Origin: JAAZHN01 sp964605575
Lineage (GTDB): Bacteria > Bacillota_I > Bacilli_A > RF39 > UBA660
Length of the DNA stretch: 15,579 nucleotides
Direction of reading: 5' to 3'
Assembly: GCA_964605575.1 (NCBI GenBank)
Contig: CAZSDG010000022.1
Coordinates: forward strand, 1 to 15,579
Numbering within the stretch: the first letter of the stretch is position 1; each line of letters opens with the position of its first letter. Under the pieces are notes generated by a model. It did not search any database. It was not told the DNA's origin and saw only the letters and a list, made by a program, of their open reading frames with translations. The position numbers and the translations under genes are program-made. Below, one piece after another: positions 1-7,827 of the stretch.

Positions 1-732
1 TTGATCATCTACATTTACGATAATTGGACTTTGTTCTTTAACAGTAGCATTTATTGTATAGGTTCTTTTTGTACCATTTTGAGCGGTTACAACAACATTT
101 AATTTATTTAAACCTTCTGATACTTCAATGTTTCCTAAACCTGTTACTGTCGCATTATTATCATTTTTAGAACCAATTAGTTTAATACTTGTTGTTAGGG
201 GTTCTAATTCAATTGAATATTCTAGTTTTTCTTTATTAAATTCTGGAGTTAAACTTAAGCCTTCAACACTTAATGATTTTAAATAATTATCTTTACTATA
301 TGAGGCTTCTAATTGAGTTTGGGTTATAACATTAACTGTAACTGAGGATAACTTAGTACTCATTCTTGATTCATCCCAACCAATTACATCAGTTGATGTT
401 AAATAAAACTTAGCAGAACCTGATTTTTTTGCTTTAAAGTTATAAGTGTATGATACTGATTTTGTTTTACCATTTGAAGCAACAAAGGCATAGTGAAGAC
501 CAACATCTGAAGAAACAAATTCCATTAAATTTTTATCATAATTTAAATCATATTCCCAACTACCTAAGGGGTCAGATGATGAGATATTTACCGTTACTCT
601 AATTCTATTTCCTACTACTACTCTTGTACTACTAGATCTTACTGAAAGACTAGCACTTGCCGCTTCTACGTTATTTATTAGTAAAAATGTTGAGATTAAA
701 CTAATAAATAAGACTGTAATTTTTTTCTTCAT
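1..732 (-). CDS. Secreted cohesin-domain protein, partial (C-terminus beyond window)
   Basis: I translated this frame from ATG at 732; it stays open for 244 codons to the window edge. Residues 1-24 form a signal peptide (MKKK, hydrophobic stretch, cleavage near NNVEA/AS). Residues 26-135 look like a cohesin-type beta-sandwich: the pattern LGSWEYDLNYD, then a run ending SGSAKFYLTSTDVIGW, matches the strands of cohesins that bind dockerins. Residues about 150-235 resemble the cadherin-like beta-sandwich repeat of Firmicute surface proteins (LKSLSVEG at its start). The ribosome site GGAGGA (742-737) lies in the last codons of the upstream gene, and the start is one base after that gene's stop, so the two are surely co-transcribed. 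A cell-surface scaffold or adaptor role is inferred. How the protein is anchored cannot be seen. The cohesin call rests on pattern recognition, not alignment. Confidence 0.8.
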   Translation of the reverse strand, partial: MKKKITVLFISLISTFLLINNVEAASASLSVRSSSTRVVVGNRIRVTVNISSSDPLGSWEYDLNYDKNLMEFVSSDVGLHYAFVASNGKTKSVSYTYNFKAKKSGSAKFYLTSTDVIGWDESRMSTKLSSVTVNVITQTQLEASYSKDNYLKSLSVEGLSLTPEFNKEKLEYSIELEPLTTSIKLIGSKNDNNATVTGLGNIEVSEGLNKLNVVVTAQNGTKRTYTINATVKEQSPIIVNVDDQ

Positions 733-733
733 T

Positions 734-2761
734 TTATCCTCCTATTTTGGTTATTCCTAAGATGTGTTTTTGTATTTTTAATAAATCAACTATTGTAATT
801 TTATTATCTTTATCAATATCAATTGCTTTTAAATATGCTCCAGTTAAATTACTAGCATTTAAGATATGTTTTTGAACTCTTAATAAGTCAACTATTGAGA
901 CTATTCCATCACCAGAGCCATCTCCTAAGACAACCATTGTATAATCTTTTGTCACCTTGTTACTTGTAATACTTAAAATATCACCTGTAACAATTGCCTC
1001 TTTTTTTACTTCTCCTTTATTATTTTTAATAACTACCCCAGCACTTAAATTAGCCTTAGCTACTTGTTCAATTATTTGCTTTGGATCTTGTCCTTCTAAA
1101 ATATCTAAAATATAGTTGCCATCATTTTTTAAATTAGAGTTATTTAATGTTTCTTCAGGAGTTAATATAATTACTTCTGGATCAATAAAGTTTAATTTAA
1201 TTTTATATTCATAAACACTTAAATTTTCAGCTGTTACTTTTACAATAATTTCTTTCATTGTTTTATTAACTGGTAGATCACCAGTATTATTTACATTTGC
1301 CTTACTATTAATTGGGGTTGCTTTAAGATTAATATTAGTTGCATTAATTGGTAAATTAACTGTATATTCATTATTATCAAATTTAAAGTTTTCAACTAAT
1401 TTATCATTAACCAATAATTCTTTTAAACGATTATTTGGATTACCTGATGGAGGTAAATTACAAATATTAGGCATATTTAAATAAACAGGAATTTTAAATT
1501 TAATTTTATTCCCAACTAAATTATTTTTATTATAGGCATTATAAGTCATGATTCCTTCTGAAGAAGGCGCGGCTATATTTTGCATATATTGATTAGTAAA
1601 TGGGGTTGTTACTCCCGAAGTATTAAATTTTTGAAAATAGATGGTATCTTGTCCTCTTAAAAAGTATCTATTAATAATAAATTGAGCTCCACCATGAATT
1701 CCTTTTTGGGCTGTATTCCATGGTAGTTCATTTGAGCCATCTTTAGTTATTCCACATCTGGTTCCACAAGCATACGCCATTCCTCTTGCGGAAGGAATCT
1801 TAGCACTGCCATACGCACCAATATTATAAAAATTATAATAGCCATCTAAATTTAAACCATTATAGGTATATCCCGTATTAGTTGTATATTTACCATTAAC
1901 TCTATTTCCCGCGGCAGTTCCATTACCGATTTCAATTCTGGATCTTGAAGCTAAATGAACGGGACTAATTGTTTTAGTCTCATTATTTATTACTTGGGAA
2001 TGGGCATTATAAAATTCATTTGAATACATAGAAAGGTTTTGATTGCCGGCTAAGATTGAAGTAACCGCGGCTAAGGTTTGATTTTCTGCATTAAAACTTA
2101 AATCTTCAAACATCATAATATTTCTTTCATCTAACCAATTTCTAGCATCTAAATAATAAGCAGTTGTTTCTGGATTAGTTGCATAACAACCTGCATCAAC
2201 AGACTTAAATGTATCAGTTTCATAATTATAATTACTACTATCAGTTAAGTAATAACCTTGATTAGTGGAATATGTACAGCTTTTACCACTTGTTGACTGA
2301 GCATTAACAGCAGTAGCAAAGTCAATTCCAGTTAAAACAGGCGTAAAATCCCATTTAGGATATTTATCATTTAAGGCTGATAATTTTTCTATATATGATT
2401 CAGGAAAACCTAAACCAATTAAATATTCTTTATAAGTTGCGTAATCCTCGGGATTCTTCGGAATAATTTCTACTTTAAATTCAATATATTGACTACAAAT
2501 ATAACCTTCAACATTATTATATGTTCCTTTATACCAACCAGCACTACAACCGGAACCTGGGGTTAATTCTTTTGTTGTCATTGTTACTGTATGTCCTCTT
2601 GTTAAAAATAAATCATATAATCTCGGACACTTACTACTAGCTTCAGGGCACGATCTAAAACCGACGTTTTCACCAGTAACATGACCGATAAATTCCTCAG
2701 CTTGAACATTGATTATAGTAATGAATAATACTGCAATAAACAATAACACTTTCTTAATCAT
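734..2761 (-). CDS. Secreted endo-beta-N-acetylglucosaminidase with SH3 and dockerin domains
   Basis: This 675-residue secreted peptidoglycan hydrolase would cleave the glycan strand. Residues 1-21 are a signal peptide (ending NVQA/EE). Residues 22-95 are an SH3-like wall-binding domain. Residues about 125-385 are the glucosaminidase region: TTAYYLDARNWL at about 199-210 is typical of the Firmicute LytB/LytG-like group, and RIEIGNG at 275-281 matches the A-L-E-S-G-W-G motif, making Glu277 the probable catalytic residue. Residues about 443-525 resemble a cadherin-like beta-sandwich. Residues about 612-675 form a dockerin with two Ca-binding repeats (DGSGDGIVSIVDLLRVQKHIL and DIDKDNKITIVDLLKIQKHIL). 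The next gene encodes a cohesin, so the enzyme is probably held on a surface scaffold through this pair. Nine extracellular cysteines suggest disulfides. The SD is AGGGG, eight bases before ATG. Confidence 0.9.
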   Translation of the reverse strand: MIKKVLLFIAVLFITIINVQAEEFIGHVTGENVGFRSCPEASSKCPRLYDLFLTRGHTVTMTTKELTPGSGCSAGWYKGTYNNVEGYICSQYIEFKVEIIPKNPEDYATYKEYLIGLGFPESYIEKLSALNDKYPKWDFTPVLTGIDFATAVNAQSTSGKSCTYSTNQGYYLTDSSNYNYETDTFKSVDAGCYATNPETTAYYLDARNWLDERNIMMFEDLSFNAENQTLAAVTSILAGNQNLSMYSNEFYNAHSQVINNETKTISPVHLASRSRIEIGNGTAAGNRVNGKYTTNTGYTYNGLNLDGYYNFYNIGAYGSAKIPSARGMAYACGTRCGITKDGSNELPWNTAQKGIHGGAQFIINRYFLRGQDTIYFQKFNTSGVTTPFTNQYMQNIAAPSSEGIMTYNAYNKNNLVGNKIKFKIPVYLNMPNICNLPPSGNPNNRLKELLVNDKLVENFKFDNNEYTVNLPINATNINLKATPINSKANVNNTGDLPVNKTMKEIIVKVTAENLSVYEYKIKLNFIDPEVIILTPEETLNNSNLKNDGNYILDILEGQDPKQIIEQVAKANLSAGVVIKNNKGEVKKEAIVTGDILSITSNKVTKDYTMVVLGDGSGDGIVSIVDLLRVQKHILNASNLTGAYLKAIDIDKDNKITIVDLLKIQKHILGITKIGG

Positions 2762-2785
2762 TCACATACCCCTATCATCATTATT

Positions 2786-2794
2786 ATTATAACA
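2786..2794 (-). promoter_or_regulatory. Extended -10 promoter for the dockerin/cohesin operon
   Basis: The minus strand reads TGTTATAAT, a perfect extended -10 (TGnTATAAT), about 25 bases before the glucosaminidase start. No good -35 lies 16-18 bases upstream, as is usual for extended -10 promoters. A short direct repeat at 2827-2847 could be an activator site. Confidence 0.6.
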
Positions 2795-2826
2795 CGATTA
2801 TTTATATTCTCGTTTTTCTTTACAAC

Positions 2827-2847
2827 ACTAGACACTAAACTAGACAC
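2827..2847. repeat. Tandem direct repeat ACTAGACAC, 12-base period
   Basis: ACTAGACAC occurs at 2827-2835 and again at 2839-2847, separated by TAA. It lies between two divergently transcribed genes, about 40-60 bases upstream of the minus-strand -10. The 12-base period is a little over one helical turn, so the copies face roughly the same side. It could be a regulator-binding site; no protein is identified. Confidence 0.4.
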
Positions 2848-2864
2848 CAGAATAATAATATTAT

Positions 2865-2893
2865 TTTACAATTAGGTTATTATCATATAAGAT
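2865..2893 (+). promoter_or_regulatory. Possible weak promoter for the membrane-protein gene
   Basis: TTTACA (2865-2870), a 17-base spacer, then TAAGAT (2888-2893). It is close to the gene's SD (AGGTG, 2900-2904), so the untranslated leader would be nearly absent. TATAAG at 2886-2891 is an alternative -10. Weak call. Confidence 0.3.
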
Positions 2894-2909
2894 TAAACTA
2901 GGTGATACA

Positions 2910-3890
2910 ATGAGTTCTAAAACTAAACTATTAATTTTGAGAATTGTTTATTGGAGTATATTCTCATTTTTAGTTATTTACTACTTTATTGCTGGTTTTG
3001 AATTAATGGGGCCCAATGAAGAAGTAACACTATTAGTATCTATCTATGAAATTATTGTTTTTGTAGTAGTTTCTACAAGCACTCTTATGTTAATACCTAC
3101 ACTCTTTTATGCTAGTTTTTCTAAAAAACTTAAAAGTAGCGTAAGTATTCAAATAGAACCAGGATTTATTAATAATTTTGATAAAAAAAGTTATGATTAT
3201 TTAACCCACAATTTATCCCCAGCATCCCTTTATTATATTTATAATAACCTATACTACCATGATAATGCTTTGTTTAGTACGCTTAGCTATTTAACTAGCT
3301 TTGGGGTCATTTCTAATGTGACATCATTACAAATAGTTAATGAAAACTTTATTCATCAAGATTCAAATGTTAACTATGTATATAATTTAATCAAAAATAA
3401 TAATATTAAGGACTTTGATCGTAATTTATTTAATCAATATGTTATTAATGACTTATTAAATAAAAAAATTATTTTTAACAAAAAAGAATTTCGCAAAAAA
3501 GGTTTAATAAAATTATTTTTAGCTATAGCCTTAGAAATATTATTATTTTTTACCTTTGAAATAGTTGCCTATTTTGTCGATGGAAACTTTCTGCTAGCAA
3601 TACTAGCTATAGCACCAACACTTATAGCTATTTTGCTAATCTTGCCAACATTTGTACTTATTATTTATTTGTTATTCAGTTTAATATTAACTCTTATGAA
3701 AAATAAAAATAACGTTTTTATTGATAAGACTTTTTTTGAAAAAAACAAATTATTAAGACTCAATAATTTTTATAGAATGAATCTTAATAATAATACATTA
3801 GATGATTGGTTAACAAAGGATACATATGAATATATTTTAAATATAAAAACAGCTTCATTAAATGAACTAATTACTAATAATAACAGTTGA
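2910..3890 (+). CDS. Multi-pass membrane protein, possibly DUF2207-related
   Basis: A 326-residue membrane protein without a recognised enzymatic motif. Hydrophobic segments lie at about 8-29 and 42-68, and a long hydrophobic block at about 198-263 (two or three helices). The loop at about 85-195 is soluble and contains LSPASLYYIYNN followed by TLSYLTSFGVIS. This resembles the small winged-helix-like part of DUF2207 proteins (TPAEAGYLLD..., then ...TLLDLARRGYL). If so, this protein lacks the usual N-terminal extracellular domain. The family link is tentative and the function unknown. ATG is preceded by AGGTG. A hairpin terminator follows immediately, so the gene is monocistronic. It sits among wall-related genes but shares no operon with them. 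Confidence 0.8.
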   Translation: MSSKTKLLILRIVYWSIFSFLVIYYFIAGFELMGPNEEVTLLVSIYEIIVFVVVSTSTLMLIPTLFYASFSKKLKSSVSIQIEPGFINNFDKKSYDYLTHNLSPASLYYIYNNLYYHDNALFSTLSYLTSFGVISNVTSLQIVNENFIHQDSNVNYVYNLIKNNNIKDFDRNLFNQYVINDLLNKKIIFNKKEFRKKGLIKLFLAIALEILLFFTFEIVAYFVDGNFLLAILAIAPTLIAILLILPTFVLIIYLLFSLILTLMKNKNNVFIDKTFFEKNKLLRLNNFYRMNLNNNTLDDWLTKDTYEYILNIKTASLNELITNNNS

Positions 3891-3891
3891 C

Positions 3892-3920
3892 AAACAAGAA
3901 TAAAATCTTGTTTTTGTTTT
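3892..3920 (+). terminator. Intrinsic terminator after the membrane-protein gene
   Basis: AAACAAGA (3892-3899), six-base loop, TCTTGTTT (3906-3913), then a T-rich tract to 3920. The 8-bp perfect stem starts two bases after the stop codon. Confidence 0.8.
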
Positions 3921-3930
3921 ACTGTCTTTG

Positions 3931-3939
3931 TGCTATAAT
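3931..3939 (+). promoter_or_regulatory. Extended -10 promoter for the LCP gene
   Basis: TGCTATAAT is a perfect TGnTATAAT extended -10, 21 bases before the GTG start. The upstream terminator U-tract falls where a -35 would be, so there is no clear -35 hexamer. Confidence 0.6.
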
Positions 3940-3960
3940 CATTAAGTAGGAAGTGGCTAT

Positions 3961-5817
3961 GTGATTTTAAAAAAGAAATTAAAAAGAGTTAATAAGGTTT
4001 TATTATCAATATACTTACTTGGATCTATTATTTTTTTAATAGGTTTAGTTTTACTTACCATTAATTTATCCTATTTAAAAGGCATTGAAACTTTCTATCG
4101 AATTCTTTCTTTATGTGTTTTATATATTATTTTAATCTTCTATTTATTATATGGGTTTGTTTGGTTATTTAATAAGAAAAAAATAAAATTAATTACCTAT
4201 TCAATATTTATCCTGTTATTAAGTGGTGTTGTTTACTTTGGTAATTATTATATAAATAAAACTTATAAGATAATCGACAGCATTAATAAGAATGAAATTG
4301 TCTATACAACTAATCTTATTGTCTTAAAAGGTGAATCTATAAAAAATAAGGAAACAGAAAAAGTTGGAATGATTAGTAATGAAAATGATATTGCTGGTTA
4401 CAAGTTAGCTAAAGAACTAATAATAAAAGAAAAATTAGATAAGATTGAAATTGCTTATTATGAAGATTATTATGAAATGTTAGACGATTTAAATAATAAA
4501 GTTATTCAAGGAATGTTTATTTCTAGTAATTATGAAACTTTATTTGTTGAAGAAGACACTTACAGTAGTATTTCTAATAATACTGTAGTTTATAAAAGCT
4601 TATCTAAAACAATTAAAAAACAAAACGAAACTATCTCTACAAAAAAAATAACTGAACCATTTACAGTATTATTATTAGGAATTGATTCAACTTTAAATGA
4701 TTTAAAAAAGAATGATGCCTTCAGAGGTGATTCAATTATGTTAATCACATTTAATCCAAAAACCTTATCATCAACTTTCTTAAGTATTCCAAGAGATACA
4801 TATGTTCCAATTACTTGTAGAAATAACCGGGAAATGAAAATTAATGCCTCAGCTGTTTCTGGAACAAAATGCATGATTGAGACAATTACTAATTTTACAG
4901 GAATTAAAATTGATTATTTTGTTAAATTAAATTTTACGGGCTTAGTTGATTTTGTTAATGCAGTTGGTGGGATTGAAGTAAATGTTCCTTATAGTTTCTG
5001 CGAACAAAACTCCAAAAGAAATTGGGGAGAAGATACAGTTTTTGTTAAAGAAGGATTACAAAAATTAAATGGGGAACAAGCCCTAGCCTTATCTAGAAAT
5101 AGACATTTCCCTAATGATGCAGGCGCAGGGGAAATGCGTAAACAATGTCCACAATATAATAAAGGACCAAGAAATGACTTTATTAGAGGTCAAAATCAAC
5201 AACTAGTTGTTCAAGGTTTAATAAATAAAGCCAAAACAATTAGAAATATTGATGCCTTCTATAAATTATTAAATTCCTTAAGTGATAATATGGATACAAA
5301 TATGCAAACTGAGGAAATGTTATCATTTTACGAAGTAGGTAAAAATATTCTCTTTAATTCTAATCAAGGTGTTACTGAAGCAATAAGAGTTGAAAAACTT
5401 TATTTACAAACTTCTAACTTAATTATTCATAAAGTAGGATCTGCAGAAATCTATCAAAAGAAAAGCTTAGAAGCAATTGTTAAAGAAATGAAATTAAATT
5501 TAGGTCTAATCAAAGTCCAACCAATTAAAACATTTAGTTATGATGCAAATACCGAAGTTGAAGAAGTAGTAATTGGTAAAGGGTTGTATGATTCAGTTAG
5601 AAGAACAACAGTTCCGAACTTTGTTGGTACAAATAAAAATACTGCAGTTAGCTGGGCAAATACCAATGGTAAAACAATTAAAGTAATTGAGATCGGTTCT
5701 GAAAGTAAACTATATAACGAAGAATTAGAAAGCAATATAATTGTTGCCCAAAGTATTACACCAGGAACAGTTACTGATCAAATTACTTCTTTAGAAATAA
5801 CTGTTCAAATCAAATAA
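3961..5817 (+). CDS. LCP-family wall-polymer ligase with C-terminal PASTA domain
   Basis: A 618-residue membrane enzyme of the LytR-CpsA-Psr family, which transfers undecaprenyl-phosphate-linked glycopolymers to peptidoglycan outside the cell. Three helices lie at about 13-35, 46-69 and 75-93. An extracellular lead-in domain (about 115-215) follows, then the LCP domain (about 234-425). Conserved features are LLLGID (237-242), FRGDS (Arg255, Asp257), SIPRDT (Arg278, Asp279), LSRNR (Arg379) and DFIRGQNQQ (Asp406, Arg409, Gln411). Residues about 549-616 (VPNFVGTN to EITVQ) look like a PASTA domain, an uncommon attachment to LCP. Four extracellular cysteines (286, 304, 347, 396) could form two disulfides. 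The start is GTG, supported by AGGAAG seven bases upstream. The gene converges on its downstream neighbour through a shared terminator. Confidence 0.92.
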   Translation: MILKKKLKRVNKVLLSIYLLGSIIFLIGLVLLTINLSYLKGIETFYRILSLCVLYIILIFYLLYGFVWLFNKKKIKLITYSIFILLLSGVVYFGNYYINKTYKIIDSINKNEIVYTTNLIVLKGESIKNKETEKVGMISNENDIAGYKLAKELIIKEKLDKIEIAYYEDYYEMLDDLNNKVIQGMFISSNYETLFVEEDTYSSISNNTVVYKSLSKTIKKQNETISTKKITEPFTVLLLGIDSTLNDLKKNDAFRGDSIMLITFNPKTLSSTFLSIPRDTYVPITCRNNREMKINASAVSGTKCMIETITNFTGIKIDYFVKLNFTGLVDFVNAVGGIEVNVPYSFCEQNSKRNWGEDTVFVKEGLQKLNGEQALALSRNRHFPNDAGAGEMRKQCPQYNKGPRNDFIRGQNQQLVVQGLINKAKTIRNIDAFYKLLNSLSDNMDTNMQTEEMLSFYEVGKNILFNSNQGVTEAIRVEKLYLQTSNLIIHKVGSAEIYQKKSLEAIVKEMKLNLGLIKVQPIKTFSYDANTEVEEVVIGKGLYDSVRRTTVPNFVGTNKNTAVSWANTNGKTIKVIEIGSESKLYNEELESNIIVAQSITPGTVTDQITSLEITVQIK

Positions 5818-5840
5818 AAAGTAGCTAAGCTACTTTTTTT
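5816..5840. terminator. Bidirectional terminator between convergent genes
   Basis: AAAAAGTAGC (5816-5825), loop TAA, GCTACTTTTT from 5829, flanked by A-runs and T-runs so it works both ways. The minus-strand gene's stop codon (5832-5830) lies within the stem. Confidence 0.85.
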
Positions 5841-6465
5841 GTGATTCTTCAACACTATGTTTAGCAACATATAACTTTTTATCGACCTTAACTAAAGTTA
5901 TTGTTGATTCTTGATCATAACCCAGGTCTTCTTGATAATCCCAAGTTAGTTTTATTTCATAACCAGGTAGAGCTTTATCCTTAACTTTATATTCAACTTC
6001 TTTTAATTCTTTAAGATCAACTGCACTGACAACTGGTAACTTTTGTTTTCTTTTTTTATCAGAATTATCTTCAATACTACGATACATTGTACTAATAAGA
6101 CCATTTTTAAAGCTGCCTTCCGTTTCTGGATAAATATATTCTAAACAAGGAATATCTGAAGCATTAATTTTATTATTTAAAGTATATAAATCAATAATAA
6201 ATAATTTAGCAATGCTACTCGCATATAGTTCATAATCAATTTCATTAGAAGTTAAATTAGTATTAAGAATTTCAAACTCAGCTTTCATAAGCTCAGTATC
6301 ACGATCATCTAATGTATAACCCCACTCTTTTATTTCTTTAGAAACTTCAACTGTATTAATTACTGGTTTTTCTTTAGTAAGATTATAAATTAAATAAGCA
6401 GACCCACCTAAAACAATAATTACTATTAAAGCAAATGTTATATATTTACTAGAAATCTTTTTCAT
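5830..6465 (-). CDS. Small single-pass membrane protein of unknown function
   Basis: A 211-residue protein with one N-terminal hydrophobic helix at about 9-28 (MKKISSKYITFALIVIIVLG...), acting as an anchor or uncleaved signal, then an acidic, charged soluble domain predicted outside the cell. I do not recognise a family. The region beginning EIKEWGYTLDDRDTELMK is helical in appearance, with beta-type sequence near the end (YEIKLTWDY, STITLVKVDKKLYVA). The C-terminal half could be a small NTF2- or lipoprotein-like fold, but that is a guess. ATG is preceded by AGGGA. It has its own promoter, back to back with that of the FemX-like gene, and converges on the LCP gene, so it appears monocistronic. 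Confidence 0.8.
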   Translation of the reverse strand: MKKISSKYITFALIVIIVLGGSAYLIYNLTKEKPVINTVEVSKEIKEWGYTLDDRDTELMKAEFEILNTNLTSNEIDYELYASSIAKLFIIDLYTLNNKINASDIPCLEYIYPETEGSFKNGLISTMYRSIEDNSDKKRKQKLPVVSAVDLKELKEVEYKVKDKALPGYEIKLTWDYQEDLGYDQESTITLVKVDKKLYVAKHSVEESQKK

Positions 6466-6486
6466 TTAATCATCCCTATCATCTAA

Positions 6487-6515
6487 ATTATACTAAATGA
6501 ATACTTAAAAGTAAA
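6487..6515 (-). promoter_or_regulatory. Promoter of the small membrane-protein gene
   Basis: The minus strand reads TTTACT (6515-6510), an exact 17-base spacer, then TATAAT (6492-6487), 22 bases before the start codon. Confidence 0.75.
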
Positions 6516-6516
6516 C

Positions 6517-6544
6517 TTGCTATTTTATTAAATTGTAATATACT
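6517..6544 (+). promoter_or_regulatory. Promoter of the FemX-like gene
   Basis: TTGCTA (6517-6522), a 16-base spacer, TATACT (6539-6544), followed by SD GAGG at 6551-6554. Its -35 is one base from the divergent promoter's -35, so the two could interfere or be regulated together. Confidence 0.65.
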
Positions 6545-6561
6545 TAAATAGAGGTATTAAG

Positions 6562-7806
6562 ATGAAATTTGTTTCTAATTTAACTAAAGAAAAATACAGT
6601 GATTTTTATAATAAATCTAAATATTCAACTCTCCTTCAATCTTATGAATGGGGTGAGTTTTGTATTACTGGTAAAAATCAAACGCCATATTATGTAGGTG
6701 TAGTTGATGATAAAGGAAAAGTTATCGGCACTTCTTTATTATTAAAACATAAACTAAGATTTGGTAAATATTCTTTTTATGCACCTAGAGGTTTTAATTT
6801 GGATTTTAATAATAAAGAACTACTTAGTTTTTTTACTAAGGAATTAATAAATTTTATGCAAAAAGAAAATGTAGTCTTCTTAGAAGTTGATCCGGAAATA
6901 ATGTATCAAGAATTAGATAATGAAGCTAATATTATTGAAAACGGGAAAAATAATAAAGCTATTCATGAATATTTATTAAGTCTTGGTTATAAACATAAAG
7001 GTTTTAATAAACTATATGAAAATAATCAACCAAGATATACATTTATAATTGATTTAACAACTAATTATGAAGAAAGAATGAATAAATCATTTCTTAAAAA
7101 CATTAATCGGGCTTCTAAATACGATTTAGAGGTCTCTGTAGGCGATTATAAAGATCTTGAAGCATTTTATGAGTTATATAAAAAAACCGCAGAAAGAGAC
7201 GATTTTGATGGTTATAGCCCAGATTACTATAATAAGTTTTATGAAGTGTTTGCTAAAAGTAAGATGACTAAAATATTTTTAGGGAAAGTTTATCCTAAAA
7301 AAATCTTAAATAACTTAGAATTAGAATTAAGAGAAGTAAATGAAAGTTTAAAAGAAGTAACTAATGAAAATAAAAAAGATATATTATTAAAAAGACAAGA
7401 AAAGTTATTTAAAGAAATGGAATTATTTAATAAGTATAAGGATTATAAAGATGGGTTAGTTGCCTCTGCTCATATAATGGCTTTTTATCAAGATAAAGTA
7501 GTCGCTTTATATGCAGGTAATGATAAAGAATTTCAAAGTACTTATATTAATAATTATGTTTATTATGAAAAGATTAAATGGGCTAAAGAAAATGGTTATA
7601 AATCATTAGACCTTTTTGGCGTAACAGGAGATCCGAATACTAAGTATAAAAATTTAGCAGGTATTTATGAATTTAAAAAACAACTTGGAGGTAATCTAAT
7701 TGAATATATAGGTGAGTATGACTTAGTTGCCAATAAGTTTTATTACCATTTATTTAAGATAATTACTCCAATATATCGTAAATTAAAAAGAATAATTAAA
7801 AAATGA
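6562..7806 (+). CDS. FemX/MurM-family aminoacyltransferase (interpeptide bridge formation)
   Basis: A 414-residue cytosolic or membrane-associated enzyme. The family uses aminoacyl-tRNA to add amino acids to the stem peptide of lipid II, building the peptidoglycan cross-bridge. The two GNAT-like halves are visible: LLQSYEWGEF at about 24-33 and APRGFNLDF at about 74-82 are typical of the first. A charged heptad-rich helix pair at about 247-292 is the coiled-coil arm that distinguishes FemABX from single GNATs. LFGVTGDPN with EFKKQLGG (about 351-377) is the conserved C-terminal signature. The tail is basic (RKLKRIIKK), fitting membrane association. A tRNA-Gly gene lies in this window, but whether glycine is the donor amino acid cannot be read from sequence. 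ATG with GAGG upstream. Confidence 0.93.
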   Translation: MKFVSNLTKEKYSDFYNKSKYSTLLQSYEWGEFCITGKNQTPYYVGVVDDKGKVIGTSLLLKHKLRFGKYSFYAPRGFNLDFNNKELLSFFTKELINFMQKENVVFLEVDPEIMYQELDNEANIIENGKNNKAIHEYLLSLGYKHKGFNKLYENNQPRYTFIIDLTTNYEERMNKSFLKNINRASKYDLEVSVGDYKDLEAFYELYKKTAERDDFDGYSPDYYNKFYEVFAKSKMTKIFLGKVYPKKILNNLELELREVNESLKEVTNENKKDILLKRQEKLFKEMELFNKYKDYKDGLVASAHIMAFYQDKVVALYAGNDKEFQSTYINNYVYYEKIKWAKENGYKSLDLFGVTGDPNTKYKNLAGIYEFKKQLGGNLIEYIGEYDLVANKFYYHLFKIITPIYRKLKRIIKK

Positions 7807-7827
7807 GTTGCTTAATACTCATTTTTT
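7800..7827. terminator. Bidirectional terminator between FemX-like gene and biosynthetic operon
   Basis: AAATGAGT (7801-7808), eight-base loop, ACTCATTT (7817-7824), with A-run and T-run on the two sides. It ends both convergent transcripts; the minus-strand stop (7821-7819) is in the stem. Confidence 0.85.

Noticed and set aside
4590..4874. 94-codon minus-strand frame inside the LCP gene
   Set aside because: Antisense to conserved LCP motifs, without promoter or SD. The frame at 5538-5735 is rejected for the same reason.
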